Shown here in pieces: positions 27,377-35,788 of a stretch of 64,000 nucleotides of DNA. Position 1 is the first letter of the stretch, and each line of letters opens with the position of its first letter. Under the pieces are notes generated by a model. The model worked only from the letters and a program-made list of their open reading frames with translations. It was not told the DNA's origin and made no database searches. Position numbers and translations under genes: made by a program. Source of the stretch: Ignavibacteriales bacterium (GTDB lineage: Bacteria > Bacteroidota > Ignavibacteria > Tepidaquicellales > Tepidaquicellaceae); contig JACKAC010000001.1 in NCBI GenBank assembly GCA_020635255.1, positions 845,501-909,500 of the forward strand, read 5' to 3'.

Positions 27377-27856
27377 TTATACTTCAACCAGGAATAAAGG
27401 TTGATTGTATTCCACTGCCTGGGCATTTTCTACTAGGATCTTCACTATCTTTCCGGAAACTTCCGATTCGATCTCGTTCATCAGTTTCATTGCTTCTACT
27501 ATGCAAAGAACCGATCCCTGTTTTACTGAGTCGCCCACGTTTACAAAAGGATCTGCATCCGGAGAAGGAGCCCTGTAAAAGGTTCCTACCATTGGGGATT
27601 TTACTTCATACACATTAGAAGGCATCTTTTCTTCTTCTGATGGCTTCTCTTCTTTAGCAGTCTCCTCTGTCTTTACAGGAGTTTCAAAATGCACCGGAAG
27701 ATGTGGTGGCATTGTTGCGTGTACTGCCTGTGCTGCCGGTACAGCCATATGTCCCTTGTTCAGCCTTATTTTCAATCCTTCTTCTTCGATCTCTAATTCG
27801 TTAAGATTACTGTTGTCGAGTATCTTAATAACCTTTTTTAAATAGTTTAGATCCAT
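27377..27856 (-). CDS. accB: Biotin carboxyl carrier protein of acetyl-CoA carboxylase
   Basis: This 159-residue protein has an N-terminal helical segment, an Ala/Pro/Glu-rich linker (about 50-85) and a C-terminal biotinyl domain with the biotin-accepting lysine in CIVEAMKLMNEIESE. It carries carboxybiotin between AccC and the carboxyltransferase. Its position between efp and accC is the classic arrangement in many bacteria. Confidence 0.96.
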   Translation of the reverse strand: MDLNYLKKVIKILDNSNLNELEIEEEGLKIRLNKGHMAVPAAQAVHATMPPHLPVHFETPVKTEETAKEEKPSEEEKMPSNVYEVKSPMVGTFYRAPSPDADPFVNVGDSVKQGSVLCIVEAMKLMNEIESEVSGKIVKILVENAQAVEYNQPLFLVEV

Positions 27857-27884
27857 TTTCGATGGTTTATGTTGGGTGTAACGT

Positions 27885-28448
27885 TTACGATTTAACTCTC
27901 TCTATGTAGTCGCCGGTTCTTACATCGACCTTTATCACTTCACCTTCCTCGATGAATAGCGGTGCGTTGACCGATGCGCCGGTTTCTACCATAACTACTT
28001 TTGTTGCTCCCGTTGCTGTGTTTCCTTTTACTGCAGGTGGAGCTTCCGTGACTTTTAATTCTACGTGAGGAGGAAGCTCGAGGTTCAGTGGTTTTCCATC
28101 GTGAAATACGATTTGTACCGTCTGTCCTTCTTTCATAAATCCTCCCTGCTTGCCGACCACATCTTCGGGAATATTCATTTGCTCGTAGCTCTCCATATCC
28201 ATAAATTGGTAATCATCACCGTCTTTATATAGATACTGGAATTCCTTTGTTTCAAGCCTTACTATTTCCACTGTCTCATTGGGTCTGAATCTGTTCTCGA
28301 TCATCTTCCCGTTCTTGAGATTCTTCATTCTAGCCTGGTAAAATGCTCTCAGGTTGCCGGGCGTCCTGTGCTCTAGCTCGAATACCTGGTGTAGCTCGTT
28401 ATTATACATAATAACATTGCCCGTTTTTAATTGCGATGCTTCTGCCAT
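27885..28448 (-). CDS. efp: Elongation factor P
   Basis: EF-P enters ribosomes stalled on polyproline and helps peptide-bond formation. The 187-residue protein has the three beta-barrel domains of the family and the usual C-terminal signature region (EEGEVIKVDVRTGDYIERV). The tip of domain I reads HRTPGNLRAFYQARMKNL. Aligned with the E. coli PGKGQAF loop, the modified Lys34 is replaced by Asn32, followed by Leu-Arg. It therefore lacks the lysine that EpmA modifies; Arg34 is two places away from the position modified by EarP in other groups. First gene of the efp-accB-accC operon. Confidence 0.95.
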   Translation of the reverse strand: MAEASQLKTGNVIMYNNELHQVFELEHRTPGNLRAFYQARMKNLKNGKMIENRFRPNETVEIVRLETKEFQYLYKDGDDYQFMDMESYEQMNIPEDVVGKQGGFMKEGQTVQIVFHDGKPLNLELPPHVELKVTEAPPAVKGNTATGATKVVMVETGASVNAPLFIEEGEVIKVDVRTGDYIERVKS

Positions 28449-28665
28449 AAAATTGAAAAAATTGGTTAGTTTTTAGTTAAAATTGGTGAAAAACATACTA
28501 AAATACTCAATAAATGCTTCAAAATCAATTTAACAAATTATACAAAACAATACTCGCTTGTTCGCGCCTTATCCAATCCTATTTACATTGTAAATCACTC
28601 ATTTTTTGGTTATTTTGCTCTATTCCATTAAAAAATCACGTAAAAATCTTAAATTATATAAATTT

Positions 28666-29664
28666 ATGGCAATAAAAGTCGGAATTAATGGTTTTGGACG
28701 TATCGGAAGACTTGTCTTCAGAAGGATGAAACAATTGGGCGGATTCGATGTGGTTGCTATTAATGACCTTACCGATGCTAAGACACTGACACACTTGCTT
28801 AAATACGACTCTGTTCATGGAAAATTTCCCGGTGAAGTAAAGGGAACGGATAATGGTTTTTCTGTTGATGGTGATGATGTGCTGATAACTGCCGAGAGGG
28901 ATCCCAGCCAGCTTAAATGGGGTGAACTCGGCGCGGACATAGTGATAGAATCCACGGGTGTATTCACGAATAGCGAGAAACTAAAATTGCACAAAGATGC
29001 CGGAGCAAAGAAAGTTATCCTTACCGCTCCGTCAAAAGACGACCTCGATGCAATGATCGTTCTCGGTGTTAATGATGACGCTTTGAAACCTGAATACACA
29101 ATGGTATCTAATGCTTCATGTACAACTAACTGTCTCGCTCCTATGGTTAAGATCCTCGACGACGCATTCGGTATAGAGAAAGGCTTTATGACAACGGTTC
29201 ACTCATATACAAATGACCAGGCGTTGCTAGATCAGCCTCATAAGGATCTTCGCAGAGCAAGAGCGGGCGCGATCAATATTATCCCGACAACGACCGGTGC
29301 CGCTAAAGCAGTAGGTAAAGTGCTTCCGCATCTTAACGGTAAGCTGGATGGGTTCTCCCTTCGCGTACCTACTCCGGACGGATCGATCACCGATTTTGTC
29401 TGTATCCTGAAAAAGGACGTAACAAAGGATGAAGTAAATGCAGCGTTTAAATCTGCTTCCGAAGGCGCATTCAAAAATTATGTGGAATACACGGAAGACC
29501 CGATCGTTTCTACCGATATAGTGGGAAATGACCACTCATGTATCTTTGATTCACTCTCCACTATGACTAACGGAAATCTGGTGAAAGTCGTCGGATGGTA
29601 CGATAATGAATGGGGATACAGTTGCAGGGTAGTAGATCTGACAACGAAGTTTGCAAATATGTAG
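28666..29664 (+). CDS. gapA: Glyceraldehyde-3-phosphate dehydrogenase
   Basis: This glycolytic/gluconeogenic enzyme interconverts glyceraldehyde 3-phosphate and 1,3-bisphosphoglycerate with NAD. From the Met at 28666 it has 332 residues, the normal length, and begins with the family's MAIKVGINGFGRIGRLVFRR. An upstream in-frame Met would add 20 unrelated residues and is rejected. The catalytic motif is SNASCTTNCLAP, and the C-terminal WYDNEWGYSCRVVDL is intact. It is divergent from efp and is followed by a hairpin and tRNA genes. Confidence 0.97.
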   Translation: MAIKVGINGFGRIGRLVFRRMKQLGGFDVVAINDLTDAKTLTHLLKYDSVHGKFPGEVKGTDNGFSVDGDDVLITAERDPSQLKWGELGADIVIESTGVFTNSEKLKLHKDAGAKKVILTAPSKDDLDAMIVLGVNDDALKPEYTMVSNASCTTNCLAPMVKILDDAFGIEKGFMTTVHSYTNDQALLDQPHKDLRRARAGAINIIPTTTGAAKAVGKVLPHLNGKLDGFSLRVPTPDGSITDFVCILKKDVTKDEVNAAFKSASEGAFKNYVEYTEDPIVSTDIVGNDHSCIFDSLSTMTNGNLVKVVGWYDNEWGYSCRVVDLTTKFANM

Positions 29665-29668
29665 TTTT

Positions 29669-29694
29669 GTCATGCTGAACTTGATTCAGCATCT
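29669..29694. repeat. REP-like hairpin after gapA
   Basis: ATGCTGAA/TTCAGCAT forms an 8-bp stem, preceded by GTC. It lies right after the gapA stop and has the form of dispersed REP-type palindromes. It could also serve as a weak terminator. Confidence 0.45.
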
Positions 29695-29710
29695 GATTTA
29701 AATGATTTTC

Positions 29711-29737
29711 TCGTTCCCAAATTCCGGTTTCGGAATA
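29711..29737. repeat. Degenerate REP-like element (TTCCCAAATT...GGTTT type)
   Basis: TCGTTCCCAAATTCCGGTTTCGGAATA is a decayed relative of the perfect palindrome on the other side of tRNA-Gly (29865-29890). The pair brackets the tRNA. Confidence 0.4.
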
Positions 29738-29786
29738 GATTGAGACTTGATAAATCAATTAGTAACCGGTAATTTGTTCCTCACAA

Positions 29787-29859
<73 letters not shown>

Positions 29860-29864
29860 CTCCT

Positions 29865-29890
29865 CATTCCCAAATTACGGTTTGGGAATG
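29865..29890. repeat. REP-like perfect hairpin after tRNA-Gly
   Basis: CATTCCCAAA/TTTGGGAATG gives a 10-bp stem with a 6-base loop (TTACGG). The sequence resembles the common TTCCCAAA..TTTGGGAA REP family. It could aid tRNA 3' processing or termination. Confidence 0.55.
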
Positions 29891-29901
29891 CTCATTTATA
29901 A

Positions 29902-29953
29902 GGCGTCGTACTCCCGAGTACTCGGGACTCAAGGGAGTATGGATGCAAAACTA
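29902..29953 (+). pseudogene. tRNA-Cys relic (partial duplicate with palindromic insertion)
   Basis: This stretch begins GGCGTCGTAC, like the intact tRNA-Cys 53 bases later. It then carries the 16-base palindrome TCCCGAGTACTCGGGA (29912-29927), then CTCAAGGGAG and TGCAAAACT in tRNA-Cys order. The 3' half (variable and T arms) is absent: the intact gene begins immediately afterwards. It cannot fold as a tRNA and looks like an incomplete tandem duplication. Confidence 0.75.
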
Positions 29954-29954
29954 T

Positions 29955-30028
29955 GGCGTCGTACCCAAGTGGCTCAAGGGAGCAGTCTGCAAAACTGCCA
30001 TTCATCAGTTCGAATCTGATCGACGCCT
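29955..30028 (+). tRNA. tRNA-Cys (GCA)
   Basis: A 74-nt cloverleaf. The acceptor GGCGTCG pairs with CGACGCC, discriminator T. Anticodon stem GCAGT/ACTGC encloses loop CTGCAAA, giving anticodon GCA. The T arm is ATCAG-TTCGAAT-CTGAT. CCA is not encoded. A broken copy of its 5' half lies immediately upstream. Confidence 0.97.
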
Positions 30029-30052
30029 CAAATCTGCCATATCACTACCTCC

Positions 30053-30457
30053 ATGAGAACAATTTTATTAATATTTTTTATAGTTTCAATTGCCGCATGT
30101 AATACTGTTAAGTATTCGGCAGAAAATATCTGGCGTTTATATGAGTTAAACGGTGACTCTATTCTTCCTGGAAAAAGTTGGGATGAAGAAATAGTATTTA
30201 TGTTTGAAAAAAATAATAGGATTGAAGGATTTGGTGGTTGCAATGAACTGACCGGAAGTTACGAGAAGGGAATTTATGATATTAAGTTCAAAGTTATCTC
30301 GACAAAGAGATATTGCGAAGGAAAGATGGAGATAGAAAATGAATTTATAAATGCACTTAATTCGGCAAACCGATATGATTTGCCGTATGAGAACGAATTA
30401 TACCTTTATAAGGATTCTTTACTCCTTGCTAAGTTTATGGGAACAATAGTTAAGTGA
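30053..30457 (+). CDS. META-domain lipoprotein (HslJ-like)
   Basis: This 134-residue protein has a lipoprotein signal peptide with lipobox IAAC (Cys16). A single META domain follows, recognised by WRLYELNG, the GFGGCNELTGSY core and the final YKDSLLLAKFMG. META domains occur in heat-shock/novobiocin-resistance protein HslJ and in many envelope proteins of unknown role. The gene starts 24 bp after tRNA-Cys and is followed by a second, related META gene, so it is one half of a tandem duplication. Confidence 0.85.
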   Translation: MRTILLIFFIVSIAACNTVKYSAENIWRLYELNGDSILPGKSWDEEIVFMFEKNNRIEGFGGCNELTGSYEKGIYDIKFKVISTKRYCEGKMEIENEFINALNSANRYDLPYENELYLYKDSLLLAKFMGTIVK

Positions 30458-30496
30458 TATCGGAACATTCCATCACATTCAACGTTTTAACTCAAA

Positions 30497-30913
30497 ATGA
30501 AAACTTTTTTAAAATATTCTATTTTTATCCTGTTTCTTACTCTTTCCGCCTGCGCCTCATCAGACACGGGACTCTCACTGCAGGGCAACCTCTGGAATCT
30601 CTCCGAACTCAACGGCAAAGAATATTTTCCCGATGACCGCTACGATCCTGCTTACATTGAATTTGGCCAGGACGGCATGATATCCGGCACAGGCGGTTGC
30701 AATGAGATCTTTGGCTCATACGAAACATCCGGACGCAATATTACCATTAAGTCCGCCATCACCGCAAAATACTGTGACGGAATTATGGATACAGAGCTCG
30801 ACCTCGACGCCGCGCTCCGTTCCGCCGACCGCTACAAAACCACAAAAGACGAACTCTACCTCTACAAGGACGGCAAGGTCATTGCCAAATTCTTCGCCCT
30901 CATTATTAAATAG
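30497..30913 (+). CDS. META-domain lipoprotein (HslJ-like), tandem paralogue
   Basis: This 138-residue paralogue of the preceding gene has a lipobox at LSAC and the META core GTGGCNEIFGSYETSG with WNLSELNGKEY. About a third of the residues match its neighbour by eye. Its codons are clearly more GC-rich than those of the first copy, even though the proteins are related, which suggests different ages or origins. Function in the envelope is unknown. Confidence 0.85.
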   Translation: MKTFLKYSIFILFLTLSACASSDTGLSLQGNLWNLSELNGKEYFPDDRYDPAYIEFGQDGMISGTGGCNEIFGSYETSGRNITIKSAITAKYCDGIMDTELDLDAALRSADRYKTTKDELYLYKDGKVIAKFFALIIK

Positions 30914-31116
30914 CCCAAATTAAACCTTTTTAAAGCATTTATATCATACTATATACACGGCGGAAACCTTTTTACTATTCCACTGTTAAAAATTTAAAGA
31001 GCAAGGGTAATGAAGTTTACCTGCGTGAAGTTCTAACGAAAATCAAAAGGGGCAATTTATGAATTAGTAATATACGTTAACCTTTAAACCTTCTGAGGAG
31101 GAAGGAGGGTAACAAA

Positions 31117-31836
31117 ATGATAAGATTAATTGATAATCCCCTTATCGAGCAGGTTATCTGGGCAATACTATCGTTCCTTACAATAAATATCAATAGCTCT
31201 GTCAGTACAAAGTATACTGTTGATGTGAACTTTCGCAACAGTTACTTCTTCCAGAGCGATGAAAAAAAGATCATCGAGTTTTATACTCTTGATAGCGTTG
31301 CTTTGACAAAGAACGCCTTGCGTACCTTCAAAGGATCTGAAGCTTACCTGCTCAAACAGATCGTTGAAGACAGTTCCGGCATTTACCTGATGCGTCTTCT
31401 TAAAGGCAGGTTCTACATTGGTACTGACCCGTTCCGCATAGATGTAGCGACGATGAATTCCGATACTAACTTCAATATCAGCCTTTTCGACAGGTATGAT
31501 AATTACCTCGGCGACATCGTCTGGAACAGGAGTCTCCTGGACACGGCGAATCTTCAGCCGGAGACTAAGGAGCTGTATCGTATGCTCGGCAATAAGAACT
31601 TTAACATTGTCTTCACTTTTTTACACGAGGTTTCGCATTTCGTCAGCTTTGTAAATGCAAGCCCTAAGAAAGAGGGCGGTACGTGGTTTGTAAAGAAAGA
31701 TAAAATACTCTCGGAATGGGAAACGGACAGGGAAGCCGAGCGCTTGATTAAGCTCTACCTCCCTGACATTAAAGAAATTTATTACACATACAAAGTACCG
31801 CAAAAAGAAGTAACACTAACTGAAATGAATGAATGA
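31117..31836 (+). CDS. Unknown protein with HExxH zincin-like motif
   Basis: A 239-residue protein with a strong Shine-Dalgarno (AGGAGGAAGGAGGG) upstream. HEVSH (170-174) in VFTFLHEVSHFVSFV fits the HExxH zinc-protease motif. EWETDREAERLIKLYL (200-215) could supply the third ligand in the manner of IrrE/ImmA-like gluzincins. The N-terminal 160 residues match nothing I know, and a hydrophobic stretch at 10-22 could be a weak signal or anchor. A zinc peptidase is plausible, not proven. The 203-bp region before it shows no other feature. A shared terminator separates it from the converging hydrolase. Confidence 0.65.
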   Translation: MIRLIDNPLIEQVIWAILSFLTININSSVSTKYTVDVNFRNSYFFQSDEKKIIEFYTLDSVALTKNALRTFKGSEAYLLKQIVEDSSGIYLMRLLKGRFYIGTDPFRIDVATMNSDTNFNISLFDRYDNYLGDIVWNRSLLDTANLQPETKELYRMLGNKNFNIVFTFLHEVSHFVSFVNASPKKEGGTWFVKKDKILSEWETDREAERLIKLYLPDIKEIYYTYKVPQKEVTLTEMNE

Positions 31837-31837
31837 A

Positions 31838-31864
31838 AAAGCCCCTCTCGCAGGGGCTTTTTAG
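31838..31864. terminator. Bidirectional rho-independent terminator
   Basis: AAAAAGCCCCT-CTCGC-AGGGGCTTTTT has a G+C-rich stem with A and T tracts on both sides. It stands between converging genes. Confidence 0.92.
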
Positions 31865-31869
31865 TTTAA

Positions 31870-33606
31870 CTATTCGACCTTCTCGCCCGGTACTTCATTA
31901 CCGCCCTGGTAGAGCGTCATACCGGTAACTTTACCGCTTTCGTCCACATCGAATACTATCCTTGCAGCTACAACCTTTAGATAAAAATCCGTCTCCGATG
32001 TAGGGAATATCTCGAACTTCTGCTGTCCGGTTGCCTGCTCGAATATCTGCGTGCCCTCGACCGTTATCTCTATAAAAAATGTCGGCGCAAGCTGGTACTT
32101 CCCGATGTACCTGCTCAATATTTCGTTCGATAATGTAATATCATCCGTTTTACCGGTTTCCACACCGAGCTTTTTCAGCATTTCGACGGCATTGTCATTA
32201 GAAGGGTTCAGTTCCAGCGACTTTTTATAATTTTCTATTGCTTTCTCATTCTCGCCGTTATTCATCAATGCCTCTGCGTAACTGTCATATGTGTTTGCTG
32301 ATTGCGGGAATATATCGATGTTTATCTTAAAGAATGCCAGCGCTTTTTGAACGTTCTTTTCTTCGAGCATTGTCTGGTAACCCGTAAGGTTGATGATGCC
32401 TTCGTTTATGCTGAAGTCGTCCTTCAATGTGCTAATGTTCTGTTCAACATATTCCACTGCTCCATCATATCCTTTCTCTGTAAATAATCTTTCCAGTTCG
32501 GGCACGAAAGGCTTCTTTATCTTTGCTGGCTCTTCACCATCGAGGACCCGAAGGATGTTGTTGGTGATTCCATTAAGGCTTGTCGGTCCGGTGTTATTCA
32601 AAAGGATGATCGTCTTATCCTCATCCACCAAACGCGCGAACATAGTGTTAAAACCGTTTATCCCGCCTGTGTGCCATAATATGGTGGAACTGTCCTTCCC
32701 GGGTTCATCCGCATTTTCGTTCATTATTACCCAGCCGTAGCCGTAGTCTTCAAGATAGGGATGCCACATTTTCTTCTTCGCGTCTTTTGAGACGAACTCA
32801 TCTCCGTAAAGTAATCTGTCCCATTTGTACATATCCTCTACGGTAGAGTATACATCTCCAGCTCCTAATGCATTAGGCATGTAAAAATATTCATCCTTAA
32901 CGAAGTTCATCCCCTGTGGAACATAACCTTGCGCGAGATTTGATGGAGGATTCTCTTCTCTTTCTATACCTGTGCTTGTCATGCCTGCCGGCTCGAATAT
33001 CCATTCCTTCAACAGCTGTTCATAAGGGATACCCGAAACCTTCTCTGCTATGACTCCAAGCAGGTAATAGCCCGTATTATTGTAATTGTATTGTGTACCT
33101 GGTTCGAATTCGAGATCTCCCGAATGTGCGTACTTTATCATATGATCTTTCGTAAATCTGAACTTCGTCGAATCCTGCCACCATCCGGGTACGTTCGTGT
33201 AGCTGTGAATACCCGATGTGTGATTTAATAGTTGATGTATTGTGATCCTGTCTCCTGTGTCATGTCTGTATTCGGGAATGTATTTTGTCAGAGGATCATC
33301 GAGGTTTATTTTTCCCGCTTCGACGAGTTTCATTATTATTGTCGCTACGAATTGCTTTGTAATTGATCCCATACGGAACTGGGTCTCGGTCGTGTTCTTT
33401 ATCCTATTATCGAAATCCGCATATCCGTATCCTTTTTTAAGTATTATGCCCGTTTTGTCAGCTATTAACACGCTCCCGTTAAATATTCCGTATTCATTGT
33501 ATTTGTTCAATAGCTCGTCCAGCATCTCCGCTTTTGTCTGGGCCTGTAATCCTGTTGAAAGGCATATTATGAATGCTACTAATAAAAACTTTATAAAATA
33601 TCTCAT
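31870..33606 (-). CDS. Serine hydrolase (beta-lactamase/class C PBP fold) with TPR tail
   Basis: This 578-residue exported protein has a signal peptide ending at LQAQ. The N-terminal 370 residues are a class C beta-lactamase/DD-peptidase-like domain with the nucleophile motif SITK (81-84), YNN (175-177) and a late HTGG. A segment with two TPR-like helices (KALAFFKINIDIFPQSANTY..., EKAIENYKKSLELNPSN) follows, then a C-terminal beta region. Such proteins hydrolyse peptides or esters in the periplasm; beta-lactam resistance should not be assumed. It is transcribed towards the shared terminator. Confidence 0.88.
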   Translation of the reverse strand: MRYFIKFLLVAFIICLSTGLQAQTKAEMLDELLNKYNEYGIFNGSVLIADKTGIILKKGYGYADFDNRIKNTTETQFRMGSITKQFVATIIMKLVEAGKINLDDPLTKYIPEYRHDTGDRITIHQLLNHTSGIHSYTNVPGWWQDSTKFRFTKDHMIKYAHSGDLEFEPGTQYNYNNTGYYLLGVIAEKVSGIPYEQLLKEWIFEPAGMTSTGIEREENPPSNLAQGYVPQGMNFVKDEYFYMPNALGAGDVYSTVEDMYKWDRLLYGDEFVSKDAKKKMWHPYLEDYGYGWVIMNENADEPGKDSSTILWHTGGINGFNTMFARLVDEDKTIILLNNTGPTSLNGITNNILRVLDGEEPAKIKKPFVPELERLFTEKGYDGAVEYVEQNISTLKDDFSINEGIINLTGYQTMLEEKNVQKALAFFKINIDIFPQSANTYDSYAEALMNNGENEKAIENYKKSLELNPSNDNAVEMLKKLGVETGKTDDITLSNEILSRYIGKYQLAPTFFIEITVEGTQIFEQATGQQKFEIFPTSETDFYLKVVAARIVFDVDESGKVTGMTLYQGGNEVPGEKVE

Positions 33607-33769
33607 CTTAAAGGGTTTTTTAGTTTCTTAGATTGAAATCTTCCTCTAAAGGTTTCAAATAGCGAATTACTATAGTGAAAATTAGGTTTTTGCAACTAAA
33701 ATGCGGACTTGAAGTAAAATTAAATATATTAATTGTTATATTTGTAGTAAACCAAAATAAAATTACACC

Positions 33770-34339
33770 ATGGGATTCATTTTCAAAGCGCGCGGAGGAG
33801 CAAACATTGGATTATTTATCATAAGACTGGCTGTGGGATTTCTTTTCCTTTTTGCAGGTGCTGAAAAACTAATGGATATCGAGGGCTATATCAATACACT
33901 CAAGGCAATGGACGTTATGCCTGAGAATCTTGCCTTTATAACTGGATTTATTGTGCCCTTTGCTCAGGTTTTTCTAGGTGGGCTTTTTATTATAGGACTT
34001 TTTACCCCGATCGTGAGTTTTTTCCTTTCTGCGATTACTCTCTCCGGTATTTTTATTTACGGAGCAGGGGATCCAACGCATGCGTTCAGCCTAAGCTGGG
34101 TTGTTCTTGCGTGTACTCTTTGTGTGCTTTTTTCCGGAGCTGGCAGGATCTCTTTCGATTCATTCTTTGATAAAAAGAAAAAAAGTGAAATAACATACGC
34201 GCCGGCTTTTGATTCAGGCTCAGGTATGCAAAAAACAGTCGTCATAAAAGAGGAAAAACCAGAAGTGAAAACGGAAATAAAAACTGAAGTGAAATCGGAA
34301 GAAGATACCACCGATAATAAAGGCGATAAGATTATTTAA
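33770..34339 (+). CDS. DoxX family membrane protein
   Basis: A 189-residue protein with four predicted transmembrane helices in the first 130 residues. It shows the DoxX pattern IGLFIIRLAVGFLFLFAGAEKLMD and VPFAQVFLGGLFIIGLFTP. The tail from about 140 is charged and rich in Lys/Glu/Thr. DoxX proteins are linked to quinone- or redox-related membrane functions, but the role of most is unknown. TATATTTG (33737-33744), a -7 like sequence of Bacteroidota type, lies 26 bp upstream; this is weak evidence. Confidence 0.82.
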   Translation: MGFIFKARGGANIGLFIIRLAVGFLFLFAGAEKLMDIEGYINTLKAMDVMPENLAFITGFIVPFAQVFLGGLFIIGLFTPIVSFFLSAITLSGIFIYGAGDPTHAFSLSWVVLACTLCVLFSGAGRISFDSFFDKKKKSEITYAPAFDSGSGMQKTVVIKEEKPEVKTEIKTEVKSEEDTTDNKGDKII

Positions 34340-34370
34340 CTTTTGAAATTCTAATATAGAGCGTGTTATT

Positions 34371-34408
34371 CTCCCCTCCGACGGAGGGGCTGGGGGTGGG
34401 TTCCCAAA
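34371..34408. repeat. REP-like palindrome (CCCCTCCG...CGGAGGGG plus GGGGGTGGG)
   Basis: An 8-bp palindrome CCCCTCCG/CGGAGGGG is followed by GCTGGGGGTGGG, between the converging DoxX and purA genes. Related elements lie near 51,955, 60,104 and 60,616. It may also act as a terminator for the purA operon. Confidence 0.6.
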
Positions 34409-34441
34409 GTAATATCCTATCAATCAATACAAACTTTCTAT

Positions 34442-35731
34442 CTATTTGACTATCAGACTCTCTCTCTCCGGTCCGACTGAAATGTACTTTATCTTGTAAC
34501 CTAAAAGCTCTTCTATCTTATTCACGTAGTCCTGCGCGGTTTTCGGCAGTTCCTCGAACTTCCTGCACTTATTAATATCCTCAGTCCATCCCGGCATCTC
34601 AATGTAAACCGGTTTTGCTTTATCCAGTATTGGGTTGAGAGGGAAGTTCTCGTAGGTCCTACCGTCAGCCTCGTACGCCGTACATATATATAGCTTATCC
34701 CTCCCCGAAAGCGAATCTAGCTTTGTTATTGCAATGTCATCCACTCCCTGTACTTTCGCGCCGTACCTGGAAGCCACAGCGTCGAAGTGTCCTATCCTCC
34801 TCGGTCTGCCTGTAGATGCGCCGTACTCGAATGCCGTCTCTCTTAAATTATCTGCGTCCTCGCCTGATATCTCCGTTACGAAAGGTCCCGCGCCCACGCA
34901 TGTAGAGAATGCTTTCATTACGCCGACTACCTTGTCATACCTGTGAGTCAGCAGTCCGCCTCCTATAGGAGCGAACGCCGCCAGCGTGCATGACGAAGTA
35001 GTAAATGGGTATATCCCGTAATAAATGTCTCTCAGTGACCCCAGCTGTGCCTCAAAAAGTATCTTCTTGCCCGCATTAGCTGCTTCTTCTAGCATTACTG
35101 TCGTATCCTTGATGTATGGTTTCACTTTGTCGCCGTATTTCCTCGTCCATTCAAGTGCTTCTTCATAGGAGATCATCTTGTCTTCTCTTCCATAAAAATC
35201 CTTTATCAATTGGTTCTTCCACGTAACGAGATCCTTCAATCTCTTCTCCATCTCGCCTGGATATAACAGCTCACCGATAAGCAGACTCTTCTTTAGATAT
35301 CTCTCGCCATATGCGTACGCAATACCTCTCTTTGTGGAACCGTATGCTTCCTTGCCAAGCCTCTCCTCTTCCAGTTCATCCTCTATTCTGTGAAAGGGGA
35401 ACGTTATGCTCGCCCTGTCCGAAACTACTATATTATCCACTTTGATTCCGGATTCCTTTAGCGCGGTGAATTCCTCGTCCATTGCCTCCAGGTCTATCAC
35501 CATTCCCGTACCCAGCACGTTCGTAACGTTGGGATTGAATATTCCCGACGGTACAAGGTGTAGTTTGAACGTGCCAAGCTCGTTCACGACCGTATGCCCG
35601 GCGTTGTTACCGCCCTGGAATCTTACTACATAGTCCACGTCCTGCGCAAGATAGTCCACCATCCTGCCTTTGCCTTCGTCGCCCCAGTTGAGACCTACGA
35701 TGACCATGATGTTGTTTTTGTTTTCAGACAT
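34442..35731 (-). CDS. purA: Adenylosuccinate synthetase
   Basis: PurA joins IMP and aspartate using GTP, the first committed step to AMP. The 429-residue protein has the N-terminal catalytic loop LNWGDEGKGRMVDYLA, RFQGGNNAGHTVV, the STKRGIAYAYGERY segment and TGRPRRIGHFDAV. Length is normal. It is the last gene of a run secD-secF-STAS-purA, 57 bp after the STAS gene. Confidence 0.97.
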   Translation of the reverse strand: MSENKNNIMVIVGLNWGDEGKGRMVDYLAQDVDYVVRFQGGNNAGHTVVNELGTFKLHLVPSGIFNPNVTNVLGTGMVIDLEAMDEEFTALKESGIKVDNIVVSDRASITFPFHRIEDELEEERLGKEAYGSTKRGIAYAYGERYLKKSLLIGELLYPGEMEKRLKDLVTWKNQLIKDFYGREDKMISYEEALEWTRKYGDKVKPYIKDTTVMLEEAANAGKKILFEAQLGSLRDIYYGIYPFTTSSCTLAAFAPIGGGLLTHRYDKVVGVMKAFSTCVGAGPFVTEISGEDADNLRETAFEYGASTGRPRRIGHFDAVASRYGAKVQGVDDIAITKLDSLSGRDKLYICTAYEADGRTYENFPLNPILDKAKPVYIEMPGWTEDINKCRKFEELPKTAQDYVNKIEELLGYKIKYISVGPERESLIVK

Positions 35732-35788
35732 AAAAAAACCGCCTATAGTTTAGCGGATTAATAAGGATTTATTTAGAAGAGTAACTCA

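Noticed and set aside
28606..28665. 20-residue N-terminal extension of GapA
   Set aside because: GAPDH proteins start at MAIKVGINGFGR; the upstream codons are AT-rich leader without family similarity.
29902..29953. Counting the upstream copy as a second functional tRNA-Cys
   Set aside because: It lacks the variable and T arms and the 3' acceptor strand, and has a palindrome inserted in the D-arm region.
31870..33606. Calling the serine hydrolase an antibiotic-resistance beta-lactamase
   Set aside because: SxxK/YxN-type proteins with extra C-terminal domains are mostly peptidases or esterases; nothing here shows beta-lactam specificity.
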